Shown one piece after another: positions 1 to 8,664 of a stretch of 18,906 nt of DNA. The number at the start of each line of letters is the position of its first letter. Within the stretch, counting starts at the first letter, position 1. The DNA lies in NCBI GenBank assembly GCA_018812885.1, contig JAHJCW010000039.1, positions 1 to 18,906 on the forward strand, written 5' to 3'. This DNA comes from a bacterium. GTDB taxonomy: Bacteria; Fidelibacterota; Marinisomatia; Marinisomatales; JAHJCW01. Below the pieces are notes generated by a model. That model saw nothing but the letters and a program-made list of their open reading frames with translations. It was not told the origin of the DNA and searched no databases. A program made the position numbers and the translations under genes.

Positions 1-2874
1 ATATATAATCACCCCGAAATTAATTGGCAAACAATCGAGACCGATCATTTTAAAATTCATTTTTATACTGATACTGAAATATTAGCTCGCGAAGCAGCCG
101 GGATTCTTGAATATATTTATCCATTAGTTACTGGCCTATATCAATATGAACCAAAGGAAAAAACACATTTAATATTTACAGATACAGAAGATGTGGCGAA
201 CGGTGCTGCCTATTATTATGATAATAAAATAAAAATTTGGGCATCACCGTTGGATATCGCTTTGCGTGGTAATCATAAATGGTTAGAAAATGTCTTAACA
301 CATGAGTTTACTCATATTATTTCTATCCAAAAAGCCATGAAAGCCGGCACAGCAATTCAGGGTGGCTTTCTACAATGGATTGGCTATGAAAACGAGACGC
401 ATCAAAACGTATTGTACGGTTACCCGAATACGGTTGTTAGTTATCCAATTCCGGCGGCTGTGGTTCCACCTTGGTTAGCAGAAGGAACTGCTCAACATAT
501 GTACGGCAATGCCGATTGGGATACATGGGATTCTCATCGTGATATGATTTTGCGAGACCAAGCATTGAATGGTAATTTGCTATCATTTGAAGAGATAAAG
601 ACATTCGGAAAATGTGGTATTGGCAATGAATCGATATATAATACCGGATATGCCTTCGTTAATTATATTGCTGAAAAATTTGGAGAAGAAACTCTACGAT
701 TAATAATGAATGAACTCTCAAATCCATTTCAATATTCTATAGATAAAGTTATTGAAAAAGCAACAGGAATTGGTGGCAAGGAATTATTTGAACAATATTC
801 GAATGAATTAATAGAAAAATATCGAGAATCTACCAAATCAATCATCGAAGATGTTGAGTATATCAAAATATTACAAGATAACGGTACGACGAATTTATAT
901 CCAAAATGGTCAAATGATGGTAGCCGATATGCCTATATTTCCAATAAAGAAAACGATTATTTTAGTCAGACAGATCTTTATACTTACGATTTTGCTTCCG
1001 GAGAACATAAAAAAATTGCTTCGGGTGTCCATTCAGCGCCTACATGGGGACCTGGAAACAGTATTATTTATTACAGCAAGATGCCCAAAATGAATGATTT
1101 AAAAGGATATCGCTATTACGATCTGTATGCTTATGATATTAAAAAAGATAAGGAAACGAGGTTAACAAAATCGGCTCGTGCTGTGTCACCTGTTTATATC
1201 GAATATTTAAATTCGATTGCATATATCGCTATGGATAGTGGGAAACAGAGCATTTTTATATATTCATTGAAATCAGAAAAAACGGAAAGAATTAAAGTTT
1301 TTAATGACTCAAGAATACTGCATAATTTAGTTTTTGATGAAAATACAAAAAGTTTATTATTTGACTATACGGTTCGCCATTTCAGAAATGTTGCCTCATT
1401 ATCATTAGAAGATTATCATGTCGCTGATATTATTTCTACAGATGAAAATGACGAAAGAGATGTTTGTATCACAAATGACGGAAAGTTGCTTTTTTCTACG
1501 GATATAAATGGAATTTTTAATATTGTTCAACAAGATACTCTTGATGTAAAAAACATTACTAATGTAAAGAGTGGTGCGTTTATGCCCAACGTCAATAAAA
1601 ATGGGAAAATGCTGTTTTCATTATATCAAGATGGTGGATATAAAATTGCAATAATCGATACTCCGAGGGTAGTTAATTCAGCTGTTTATTCTAATCTTGG
1701 TAAGTCAGAATATAAAACACCTATAAACAATCCGGATGATAGTATTGCTAAAAAATATCATGATAATTTTGCACAAATGTTTGTGATGCCGCGATTAATG
1801 ATCGACTATAGTACAATTAAACCGGGATTTTATTTTTATTCTAATGAAATGTTAGATAAATTGTCTTTGAGTGGGGGGTTAGCAGTCAATTTAGAAAAAG
1901 ACATAGATTTTTCTTTTAATTTGGCTTACCGAAAATTGTATCCAACTGTTTATACTGATTTTATGTATTCAACAAGGAATACAGTAGAAAAAACAAAATA
2001 TTCAGTCTATGATATTGATGATAGATTAAAATTTAGATTTGTTTTAATGCAAGCCGGACTACAATTCCCATTTTTTGGTAATGATGTAATTGATATTTAT
2101 GCACAATGGCAAAGGTATCGTGCTAACATAAAAGAGAGTATTAGCAATTTAAGTCCTGAAGTTGGATATGCTTACGATTATTATCGTGGTTTGTCGGCAG
2201 GTATCAAATTCGGTTGGGATAATATTAAAGCAACCGTTGATAGAGATATTAATCCTTCAAAAGGTTATAAATTCAAAGTAAATATTTCATATGATATGAA
2301 TGATTTTATCGATGGATTAAATTTATCAGATTCAGGAACATTAGTTGAGAATTTTGCACCGAATAATTTTTTAAAAATTGATGCAAATGGTTCTCTTCAC
2401 GCGACTATTTTACCATCCAAAAGGGGAACATTAAATTTTACAGCGAAAGGTGGTTGGTTATCTAATTCTTCGGTTGAGTCTTTTTTTAATTATTTTGGTG
2501 GTGGAATGGATGGAATTCAAGGTTACCCATACTACAGTTTTGAAGGAACCAATTCTGTTTTTTCAGAAGTTGCCTTGCGAATTCCGATATTTAGGAAAGA
2601 GCACCTACCATTAGGCTGGATGATATGGCAAAATTCTACAATTGGTATTGAATATCAAATGGGTGATACTTGGACTCTAACTAAAGATTTTGATTTGAAA
2701 CAATCGGTTGGTCTGCAATTACGATTTAATGGATTTTCGTTTTATAATTACCCAACAGCATTAGGGTTAGAAGTTCACCACGGTTTAACAAATTTTACTA
2801 AACTCTACAATGGTAACAAAGTAAACTACGGCAATGAAAATCGATATTATCTAACTTTACTATTTGGATTCTAA
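1..2874 (+). CDS. Metallopeptidase / TolB-like propeller / Omp85-like barrel fusion protein (5' partial)
   Basis: The frame is open from base 1, so the start lies upstream; 957 residues are visible. Numbering from base 1, HEFTH at 101-105 is a zinc-peptidase HExxH motif, and WLAEG with Glu161 supplies the likely third ligand, a gluzincin/peptidase-MA-like arrangement. From about 290 to 570 come repeated beta-propeller blades of the TolB/PD40 type (for example YPKWSNDGSRYAYIS from about 300). From about 597 to the end the sequence has alternating beta-strand character, with an Omp85-like GG..GIQGY motif near 833-842 and a terminal Phe, typical of an outer-membrane barrel. I infer a protein anchored in the outer membrane with a periplasmic or surface peptidase. 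The next two genes, including bamD, are also envelope genes. The domain reading is by eye; the substrate is unknown. A GTG at 193 is only an internal codon of this gene. Confidence 0.85.
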   Translation: MYNHPEINWQTIETDHFKIHFYTDTEILAREAAGILEYIYPLVTGLYQYEPKEKTHLIFTDTEDVANGAAYYYDNKIKIWASPLDIALRGNHKWLENVLTHEFTHIISIQKAMKAGTAIQGGFLQWIGYENETHQNVLYGYPNTVVSYPIPAAVVPPWLAEGTAQHMYGNADWDTWDSHRDMILRDQALNGNLLSFEEIKTFGKCGIGNESIYNTGYAFVNYIAEKFGEETLRLIMNELSNPFQYSIDKVIEKATGIGGKELFEQYSNELIEKYRESTKSIIEDVEYIKILQDNGTTNLYPKWSNDGSRYAYISNKENDYFSQTDLYTYDFASGEHKKIASGVHSAPTWGPGNSIIYYSKMPKMNDLKGYRYYDLYAYDIKKDKETRLTKSARAVSPVYIEYLNSIAYIAMDSGKQSIFIYSLKSEKTERIKVFNDSRILHNLVFDENTKSLLFDYTVRHFRNVASLSLEDYHVADIISTDENDERDVCITNDGKLLFSTDINGIFNIVQQDTLDVKNITNVKSGAFMPNVNKNGKMLFSLYQDGGYKIAIIDTPRVVNSAVYSNLGKSEYKTPINNPDDSIAKKYHDNFAQMFVMPRLMIDYSTIKPGFYFYSNEMLDKLSLSGGLAVNLEKDIDFSFNLAYRKLYPTVYTDFMYSTRNTVEKTKYSVYDIDDRLKFRFVLMQAGLQFPFFGNDVIDIYAQWQRYRANIKESISNLSPEVGYAYDYYRGLSAGIKFGWDNIKATVDRDINPSKGYKFKVNISYDMNDFIDGLNLSDSGTLVENFAPNNFLKIDANGSLHATILPSKRGTLNFTAKGGWLSNSSVESFFNYFGGGMDGIQGYPYYSFEGTNSVFSEVALRIPIFRKEHLPLGWMIWQNSTIGIEYQMGDTWTLTKDFDLKQSVGLQLRFNGFSFYNYPTALGLEVHHGLTNFTKLYNGNKVNYGNENRYYLTLLFGF

Positions 2875-3766
2875 TTTGAGAAAAATAATAATATTAATAA
2901 TAACTCTATCAACTTTAATTTATAGTGAAGATTTATTAAGAAATCTCGATAATCGTTTTGCTATAAATATAGAGTCACAAAATATTATTCGCAGTTCAAT
3001 ATTTTCCAATCCACATGAAATTAATGTCGATAATATCTCAAAATCCCCGATAAAACCAATGATAGCATCTTTAGCGATTCCTGGATTTGGACAATATTTA
3101 AATCATTCACCTTGGTGGAAAACAGCATTGTTTGCCGGTGTTGAAGTTGCAGGTATAGCGGGATATATTGTTTGGACAAATAATGCCGATGATATTACCA
3201 AAGAATATGAAAATTGGGCAGATGAACATTGGGATATGGACAGTTGGATAAACGGTAGCGCAATTTTGTTAAGTGATATACAATCAAGTGGATATCCCAG
3301 TGTTAATGATGTGCGAATTGACGGAAGTCATCACATTACCATTATTGTAAATGGAAGATATCAATCATCACTTGATTTGTTAACAAATCCTAATATTGAT
3401 TATGTGGAATTACGAGATTGGGATTTTTACGAAGGTATAGGTAAATATGATCAATTTGTAGCCGGATGGGATGATGCAAGATCAAATTGGGAAATCGTGC
3501 ATAAAAACATCAAGGATGGGGAAGATGAATTAATAGTGATGACTCCTAATAAACAACATTACTTAGATTTACGTAATGATAGTAATGTTCTTTATAAAAA
3601 TGCTAAATTTGCCGCTAGTGCATTACTGTTTAATCATATTTTTAGCGCATTAGATGCATTGTGGGGCGCTAATAAAAATAAAGAACTATCTTACAAGTTA
3701 GACGTATCTATAGGATCTGAATCTAATTATGAAATCAAAGGAATATCCGTTCAATGGAATTTGTAA
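2864..3766 (+). CDS. DUF5683-like envelope protein
   Basis: A protein of about 300 residues with an N-terminal hydrophobic segment (residues 8-20 from the TTG at 2864), probably a signal peptide. At 73-80 it has PGFGQYLN, followed by a WWKTALFAG hydrophobic stretch. This proline-glycine-x-gly-gln pattern next to a membrane helix is typical of DUF5683 proteins of Bacteroidota and relatives. The remaining 200 residues are polar and rich in Asp, Asn and Trp, with no motif I recognise. The start is uncertain: TTG at 2864 overlaps the previous gene by 11 bases, while TTG at 2876 begins one base after its stop and gives a neater signal peptide; neither has a clear Shine-Dalgarno. It lies between an outer-membrane barrel gene and bamD, which suggests an envelope role. 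The molecular function is not known to me. Confidence 0.75.
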   Translation: MDSNLRKIIILIITLSTLIYSEDLLRNLDNRFAINIESQNIIRSSIFSNPHEINVDNISKSPIKPMIASLAIPGFGQYLNHSPWWKTALFAGVEVAGIAGYIVWTNNADDITKEYENWADEHWDMDSWINGSAILLSDIQSSGYPSVNDVRIDGSHHITIIVNGRYQSSLDLLTNPNIDYVELRDWDFYEGIGKYDQFVAGWDDARSNWEIVHKNIKDGEDELIVMTPNKQHYLDLRNDSNVLYKNAKFAASALLFNHIFSALDALWGANKNKELSYKLDVSIGSESNYEIKGISVQWNL

Positions 3767-4536
3767 AGAGAATGACTAAAAACAGAATAATTAATATTTT
3801 ATTAATACTCACCAGTATAGGAATAATAGTTAGTTGCGCAGGGAAAAAACCGGTAGAGCAATTGCCGCTTGAAGAGAGATATAAACACGGCCAAGAATTT
3901 CTTGAGAATAAGAAGTACTACAATGCACAACAGGAATTCCAAATTATTGTATTAAGTGGTTCGCACACCGAATTGGGAGATGATGCTCAATTCTATTTAG
4001 CTGAATCGTATTATTTGAATAAAGAATATATTTTAGCAATCTCTGAGTATGAACGATTAACTCGCAAAATGAAATATAGTCCGTTTGTTGAAAAAGCAAG
4101 ATGGCGGATTTGTGAGGCTTACGTGGCTGAATCGCCCAAATATTATCATGACCAAGCTAATACAGAAAAAGCATTGCAAAAGTTACAAGAATTTATAGAA
4201 GAATATCCCGATTCAGAATATCGCGCTAAAGCAAATATAACAGTTAGTAAACTCCGCTATAAATTAGCCGAAAAAGTATACGAGTCAGCATTGTTATATA
4301 TAAAATTACATGCATACGACTCTGCGATAGTAGCTTTCGAAGATTTATTAAGACAATATTATGATACCGATCTTGCTGAGAAAGCTCATGTTGGAATAAT
4401 TCAATCGTATTCATTAATGAAAAATGTAGAGGATGCAAAAAATTATTACAAATCTAATGAAAGTAAGATATTGTCAAATGATTTAAAAGAAAAAGCTCTT
4501 GAATATATTAGCGCAGCGGGATCGAACAAAAAATAA
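3754..4536 (+). CDS. bamD: Outer membrane assembly lipoprotein BamD
   Basis: A 260-residue lipoprotein. The N-terminus is basic, then hydrophobic, and ends in a lipobox-like IVSC with Cys28, so the mature protein should be lipid-anchored. The rest is built of TPR-like helical hairpins (for example ERYKHGQEFLENKKYYNAQ and LGDDAQFYLAESYYLNKEY, then EFIEEYPDSEYRAKA), in the order and length usual for BamD (about 240-280 residues). In the BAM complex BamD partners the Omp85 protein BamA in folding outer-membrane proteins, which fits the barrel gene two positions upstream. The ATG at 3754 overlaps the previous gene by 13 bases and has AAAGGA 11 bases upstream; ATG at 3772 is an alternative that gives a shorter signal peptide. 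A general TPR lipoprotein is the only real competing reading. Confidence 0.85.
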   Translation: MEFVKRMTKNRIINILLILTSIGIIVSCAGKKPVEQLPLEERYKHGQEFLENKKYYNAQQEFQIIVLSGSHTELGDDAQFYLAESYYLNKEYILAISEYERLTRKMKYSPFVEKARWRICEAYVAESPKYYHDQANTEKALQKLQEFIEEYPDSEYRAKANITVSKLRYKLAEKVYESALLYIKLHAYDSAIVAFEDLLRQYYDTDLAEKAHVGIIQSYSLMKNVEDAKNYYKSNESKILSNDLKEKALEYISAAGSNKK

Positions 4537-5121
4537 ATGAAAAAATGCATCTTTGGTGGGACATTTGACCCGCCTCATATCGGACATTTATTAATTGCTC
4601 AAACAATTTGTGAAGCTGAAGAGTTTGATAAAATTATATTTGTTCCGGCTTTAAAAAATCCACATAAGTCAGTCGGCATCACATCTCCGATTGATAAAAG
4701 ATTGAAAATGTTAGAAATTGCTGTTGAAGGTAATCCACATTTTGAAATATCTGATATTGAAATTAAGCGAGGAGGAATTTCCTACTCACTTGATACGATT
4801 AGACATATTAAAAAGGAACAGAATCTAAAATGTGAAGAATTATATTTTTTAATTGGTAGTGATATACTTAATGATTTTCACAAATGGCATGAACCATTAA
4901 AAATATTGGAGGAATGTCAGGTTATTGTTGCCCTGCGACCTGGGTTTCAGCCAAGTTCTATCCCGAATTGGATTTTAAGTGAAATTCAATTTGCCAATAT
5001 ACCACGATTTGAATTATCAGCTACACAAATTAGGAAAAGATGGAGAGAAAACAAAACTATACGATATATGGTGACTCAGCCTGTTTGGGAATTTATTAAT
5101 GAGAATTCCCTTTATTCCTAA
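4537..5121 (+). CDS. nadD: Nicotinate-nucleotide adenylyltransferase
   Basis: A 194-residue enzyme that transfers AMP from ATP to nicotinate mononucleotide, giving deamido-NAD in NAD synthesis. The N-terminus carries the nucleotidyltransferase signature GGTFDPPHIGH (7-17) with the HxGH pair His14/His17. IGSD at 106-109 and the SATQIR motif (161-166, the family SxTxxR signature) complete the NadD pattern, and the length is normal. It separates clearly from the CoaD paralogue at 13875, which has the shorter PPAT-type sequence. The ATG follows the bamD stop codon directly, so translation is probably coupled. Confidence 0.95.
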   Translation: MKKCIFGGTFDPPHIGHLLIAQTICEAEEFDKIIFVPALKNPHKSVGITSPIDKRLKMLEIAVEGNPHFEISDIEIKRGGISYSLDTIRHIKKEQNLKCEELYFLIGSDILNDFHKWHEPLKILEECQVIVALRPGFQPSSIPNWILSEIQFANIPRFELSATQIRKRWRENKTIRYMVTQPVWEFINENSLYS

Positions 5122-6044
5122 TGATTACTAGTGTTCTATATTTAATAGTTGGTGCTGGTTTTTTATTTTTTGGAGCGGATTGGTTAGTAAAAAGCGCAGT
5201 ATTTTTTGCCAAAAGATTAAAAATATCATCATTAGTAATTGGGCTGACTGTAGTTGCTTTTGGAACGTCGTTGCCGGAGTTAGTAATTAGTCTAAAAGCA
5301 GCGCTAACAAATGCTTCTGCTATTGCAATCGGAAATATCGTTGGTTCAAATATAGCAAATGTTGGATTAGTTCTTGGACTCAGCTCATTTATTTTTCCAA
5401 TGGCAATTTATTACCATGAAATTAAACGAGATTTGTACATTTACCTTTTTGTGTGTATCGTTTTTATAATATTCTTGTCCGATGGAGTTATTACTCGTCT
5501 TGAAGGATTTGCATTATTCGCGGGATTGATAATATATACTTGGTCGTGTATTAAATATAAACGTGACCAGAATGTTGAATCTGTGCCTTCAGTTGGAGGA
5601 ATGTCTAAATCATTGATATTATTTTCATTAGGACTTATTGGATTGTATTTTGGTGCTGAACTATTTATTGCGGGAGCAATTGAACTTGCAAAGATTTTAG
5701 GTGTTAGTGAAGCCGTTATTGGAATGTCAGTTGTCGCCCTCGGAACTTCATTACCGGAATTGTCCACTTGCATTGTTGCATCGTTTCGTAACGAGCATTC
5801 TATCTCTGTAGGTAACATCATTGGATCAAATTTATTTAATATATTGTCTGTTATTGGTATAGTCGGTATTGTTAAACCGTTAATTATTAACGATGGAATT
5901 ATGACTTTTGAAATTCCAGTAATGATTGCTTTCGGACTAATACTCATACCTTTAGGATTTGTTAAACAACCCATATCAAGAATATATTCGTTTCTGTTAG
6001 TAGCAGCTTATTTTGGATTTATTTACGGTTTATTTTTAAGATAG
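5121..6044 (+). CDS. Calcium/sodium antiporter, CaCA family (YrbG-like)
   Basis: A 307-residue polytopic inner-membrane protein with the internal duplication of the Ca2+/cation antiporter superfamily. The first alpha repeat has GTSLPEL (48-54) and GNIVGSN (71-77); the second has GTSLPEL (208-214) and GNIIGSN (231-237). The acidic residue within each GTSLPE motif and the GN..GSN helices form the cation site in this family. About ten hydrophobic segments are visible, with a short basic loop near 145-160 between the halves. The likely role is exchange of Ca2+ for Na+ or H+; the actual ions cannot be read from sequence. The start codon overlaps the nadD stop (TAATG). Confidence 0.93.
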   Translation: MITSVLYLIVGAGFLFFGADWLVKSAVFFAKRLKISSLVIGLTVVAFGTSLPELVISLKAALTNASAIAIGNIVGSNIANVGLVLGLSSFIFPMAIYYHEIKRDLYIYLFVCIVFIIFLSDGVITRLEGFALFAGLIIYTWSCIKYKRDQNVESVPSVGGMSKSLILFSLGLIGLYFGAELFIAGAIELAKILGVSEAVIGMSVVALGTSLPELSTCIVASFRNEHSISVGNIIGSNLFNILSVIGIVGIVKPLIINDGIMTFEIPVMIAFGLILIPLGFVKQPISRIYSFLLVAAYFGFIYGLFLR

Positions 6045-6070
6045 TTGCGTATAAATTAAATATTATTATA

Positions 6071-6724
6071 ATGATTGGATTCAATAATGTGACGTACACG
6101 TATCCTAACGGGATGGGCGTATTTAATGTCCATTTAAGGATATTACCCGGTGAGTTTTACTTTCTAATCGGACCTTCCGGAGCAGGAAAAACAACTATAA
6201 TTCGATTGATTTATATGGACATGTTCCCGGATAGAGGTGAAATCAACGTAAATCGATTTTCATCAAAAAAGATCAGGAAAAGTAAAATTCCGCAATTAAG
6301 ACGAGAAATCGGAATGATTCCCCAGAATTTTAACCTATTGAATGATCGAAATTTATTTGAAAATGTTGCTTTACCGCTCCATGTAATTGGTTGTGAAAAA
6401 AAAGAAATCCGAGATAGAGTTATGTCACTATTAATAGAAGTTGGTCTGGAAGACAAAGCCTACGAATACCCGAGGGAATTATCAGGAGGAGAACAACAAC
6501 GAGCATGTATTGCGCGGGGCCTTGTAAAAGATCCAGATATAATTTTAGCAGATGAACCGACAGGAAATTTAGATCCCTCAACTGCAATGCAAATCATGGG
6601 ATTATTGGAACGAATTAATAGAAAGGGTACTGCAGTTTTGATGACTTCTCATAACTATAGATTAATTAAAGAATTGGGTCACCGTTTTATAGAAATTAAA
6701 AATGGAATTATACAAACCGGATGA
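6071..6724 (+). CDS. ftsE: Cell-division ATP-binding protein FtsE
   Basis: A 217-residue ABC ATPase. Walker A GPSGAGKTT is at 34-42, the Q-loop glutamine is in IPQNFNLL (Q85), the signature LSGGEQQRACIARG starts at 137, and Walker B ILADEP (158-163) carries the catalytic Glu162, followed by the D-loop GNLD and switch His in TSHN. The opening pattern and the compact length are those of FtsE. With FtsX, whose gene overlaps the end of this one, it forms the membrane complex that couples ATP hydrolysis to septal cell-wall hydrolysis. The preceding 26 bases hold no clear Shine-Dalgarno. LolD-type transporters are close relatives, but the FtsX partner settles the call. Confidence 0.94.
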   Translation: MIGFNNVTYTYPNGMGVFNVHLRILPGEFYFLIGPSGAGKTTIIRLIYMDMFPDRGEINVNRFSSKKIRKSKIPQLRREIGMIPQNFNLLNDRNLFENVALPLHVIGCEKKEIRDRVMSLLIEVGLEDKAYEYPRELSGGEQQRACIARGLVKDPDIILADEPTGNLDPSTAMQIMGLLERINRKGTAVLMTSHNYRLIKELGHRFIEIKNGIIQTG

Positions 6725-7587
6725 GTAAAATAATTTATCTGTTTCATGAGGGGATAAGATACGTTTGGAGGCATAAACTATCTGCATTTACGGCTATTGG
6801 TTCTGTATTTTTTTCTTTAGTAATAATAGGGATTTTTATAATAGTACAACAAAATTCCCATCAATTAATTGATTACATTAGGTCAAAGTATGAAATTGAA
6901 GTATTTTTTGAAGGCAATGTTACTAACGAGGATGCACAACTGATAGTAAATCAAATAAAAGAATTAGATGGTGTGCAATCCATTGCTTTAGTTACAAAAG
7001 AGGATGCCTTAGGAATATATCAAGAACAATTTGATGAAAATTTGATTGATATATTAGGGTACAATCCGCTTCCTAATAGCGCTGTTATCAATTTAGAGAA
7101 ACATGGTAATACAGAAGTAGATATTGGACCGTTAATTGCTAATTTGGAAAAAATTCCCAATGTTGATGAAGTGGTCTATGAAGGTACATTAATCAGACGC
7201 GTAGAATACTTTTATAAAACAACCATTAAGATAATATCCTATATTGCTATAGGATTGTTAGTAATTACTATAATTGTAATTTCTAATACGGTAAAACTGT
7301 CTGTCTATGCCAAACAAGATCTAATTCAAAATCTACAATCTATCGGCGCTACAAAGCGATTCATTAAGACACCGTTCATTATAGAAGGTATATTGGAAGG
7401 AATAATAGGAGCAATATTAGCAATTGTTGTTTTATTTATTGCAGTGAGAAGTGGAAATACATATTTTACAGATATAATTTCATTTAAAATTATGTTTGAT
7501 ATTACCGGGATTATTTGGTTACTTGGATTCGCGATTTTAATTGGATTAATAGGTAGTTATAGAGGAATTAGGGTATTACTCAAATAA
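6721..7587 (+). CDS. ftsX: Cell-division protein FtsX (permease-like)
   Basis: A 288-residue membrane protein with FtsX topology: a cytoplasmic N-terminus, one membrane helix near 23-43, a periplasmic domain of about 125 residues, then three helices near 171-192, 218-240 and 263-284. The periplasmic part has the usual EVFFEGNVTNEDAQ start and a conserved core (VVYEGTLIRRVEYFYK), and the LIQNLQSIGATKRFIKTPF loop between helices 2 and 3 is characteristic of the family. FtsX has no transport activity; it transmits the FtsE ATPase cycle to peptidoglycan hydrolases. The ATGA overlap with ftsE indicates coupled translation. No hydrolase or FtsX-binding partner is encoded next to it here. Confidence 0.93.
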   Translation: MSKIIYLFHEGIRYVWRHKLSAFTAIGSVFFSLVIIGIFIIVQQNSHQLIDYIRSKYEIEVFFEGNVTNEDAQLIVNQIKELDGVQSIALVTKEDALGIYQEQFDENLIDILGYNPLPNSAVINLEKHGNTEVDIGPLIANLEKIPNVDEVVYEGTLIRRVEYFYKTTIKIISYIAIGLLVITIIVISNTVKLSVYAKQDLIQNLQSIGATKRFIKTPFIIEGILEGIIGAILAIVVLFIAVRSGNTYFTDIISFKIMFDITGIIWLLGFAILIGLIGSYRGIRVLLK

Positions 7588-7595
7588 ACTCTATG

Positions 7596-7627
7596 TTGAC
7601 AGTCAATTTTCGAATGCTCTAACTTTA
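7596..7627 (+). promoter_or_regulatory. Candidate promoter of hrcA-grpE-dnaJ
   Basis: In the 45-base gap after ftsX, TTGACA (7596-7601) is followed after 18 bases by TAACTT; the longer string TAACTTTA (7620-7627) also resembles the Bacteroidota -7 element TAnnTTTG with one mismatch. The downstream element ends only five bases before the hrcA ATG, so a transcript from here would be almost or fully leaderless. Read-through from ftsX is the alternative. Confidence 0.3.
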
Positions 7628-7632
7628 AAGTT

Positions 7633-8664
7633 ATGGATAAACTCAAATACCATCAATTGAATGAACGGGAAAGTAATCTTTTACGGATTGTAATAGAAGA
7701 TTATATTGCCGAGAACCGACCGGTCGCATCAAATAATATAAAATTGAAATACGATATTCCTTTTAGTCCTGCTACGATTAGAAACATTTTGGCTAGATTG
7801 GAATTCTCCGGATTTCTTAACCATGCTCATACATCGTCGGGACGCGTACCAACCGATTTAGGTTATCGTTATTATGTAGATAATGTTATTAATCAAGATG
7901 AAATAGAAACAGGATTGTTCGGAAATGTTCGAGAACAGCTGTTAAATGTATCCGCAAATGTCGATGAATTAATGCAAGGGACTGCTTTAATGCTAGCCAA
8001 AATAAGCGGCTTGTTTGGTGTTGTGATTATTTCTGAAGTGCGCCGAAGCATCCTAACTGAGATTGAGTTAGTATCCTTATCATCTGATAGATTATTAATG
8101 GTCATTGCTTTGAAATCAGGATTGCTTAAATCACTTGTATTAAATCTTGATATTTCTGTTAGTCCAAGCGATATAACCATTGTGAACCGTATATTACGTG
8201 AAAGATTAATTGGACTAAGTGTTGATGAAATACAGTCATCAATATCTGATTTGTTGAAAAATTATAATGTTCCAAAACATGAAATTATTCAGATAATTTT
8301 TCAACATCCACAACTCCCTTTTCAATTAAATCGTAACAATCAGCTTTATATGTCATCATATAAAGGGTTATTCAGTTATCCTGAATTTCAGGAATATGGG
8401 ATATTACAAAAAACAATTTCTGGTCTAAATGAAAAATATATCAAACGTATTTTATCCAGCAAAGATATGGAACAAAATATGCTTACAATAATTGGAAATG
8501 AGGGTGAAAACGATTTATTAAATCATTGTTCCATAATTGCATCGCGTTTTGAAAGTGATTCGATCACTGGTAAACTCGGCATATTTGGGCCAACTCGTAT
8601 TCCATATAAAAATATAATTAGAATTTTAAAAGAATTTGTGGAGATTATGCCTAATGTCTGTTGA
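7633..8664 (+). CDS. hrcA: Heat-inducible transcription repressor HrcA
   Basis: A 343-residue repressor of class I heat-shock genes. The N-terminal winged helix covers about 10-64 (SNNIKLKYDIPFSPATIRN), directly followed by the family signature HTSSGRVPT (66-74). The central GAF-like part and the C-terminal FGPTRIPYKN..RILKEF segment match HrcA, and the length is normal. HrcA binds the CIRCE inverted repeat and is stabilised by GroEL in characterised species. It heads a cluster with grpE and dnaJ, consistent with autoregulation, but the upstream gap shows no good CIRCE copy. No Shine-Dalgarno precedes the ATG. Confidence 0.95.
   Translation: MDKLKYHQLNERESNLLRIVIEDYIAENRPVASNNIKLKYDIPFSPATIRNILARLEFSGFLNHAHTSSGRVPTDLGYRYYVDNVINQDEIETGLFGNVREQLLNVSANVDELMQGTALMLAKISGLFGVVIISEVRRSILTEIELVSLSSDRLLMVIALKSGLLKSLVLNLDISVSPSDITIVNRILRERLIGLSVDEIQSSISDLLKNYNVPKHEIIQIIFQHPQLPFQLNRNNQLYMSSYKGLFSYPEFQEYGILQKTISGLNEKYIKRILSSKDMEQNMLTIIGNEGENDLLNHCSIIASRFESDSITGKLGIFGPTRIPYKNIIRILKEFVEIMPNVC
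8640..8643 (+). promoter_or_regulatory. Ribosome binding site deciding the grpE start
   Basis: GGAG lies ten bases before the ATG at 8654, inside the end of hrcA. It supports that ATG over the in-frame TTG at 8636. Confidence 0.6.

Noticed and set aside
193..2874. GTG at 193 as the true start of the first gene
   Set aside because: The same frame is open back to base 1 with protein-like sequence (for example TDHFKIHFYTD), so the gene is cut by the window edge.
5441..5974. Reverse-strand open frame of 177 codons
   Set aside because: It lies wholly within the antiporter gene, which has clear family motifs, and its product is low-complexity Ile/Asn/Pro-rich without any domain.
7596..7622. CIRCE-like inverted repeat before hrcA
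   Set aside because: Aligned with TTAGCACTC-N9-GAGTGCTAA, the left half matches 6 of 9 and the right half 5 of 9, and the two halves do not pair with each other.
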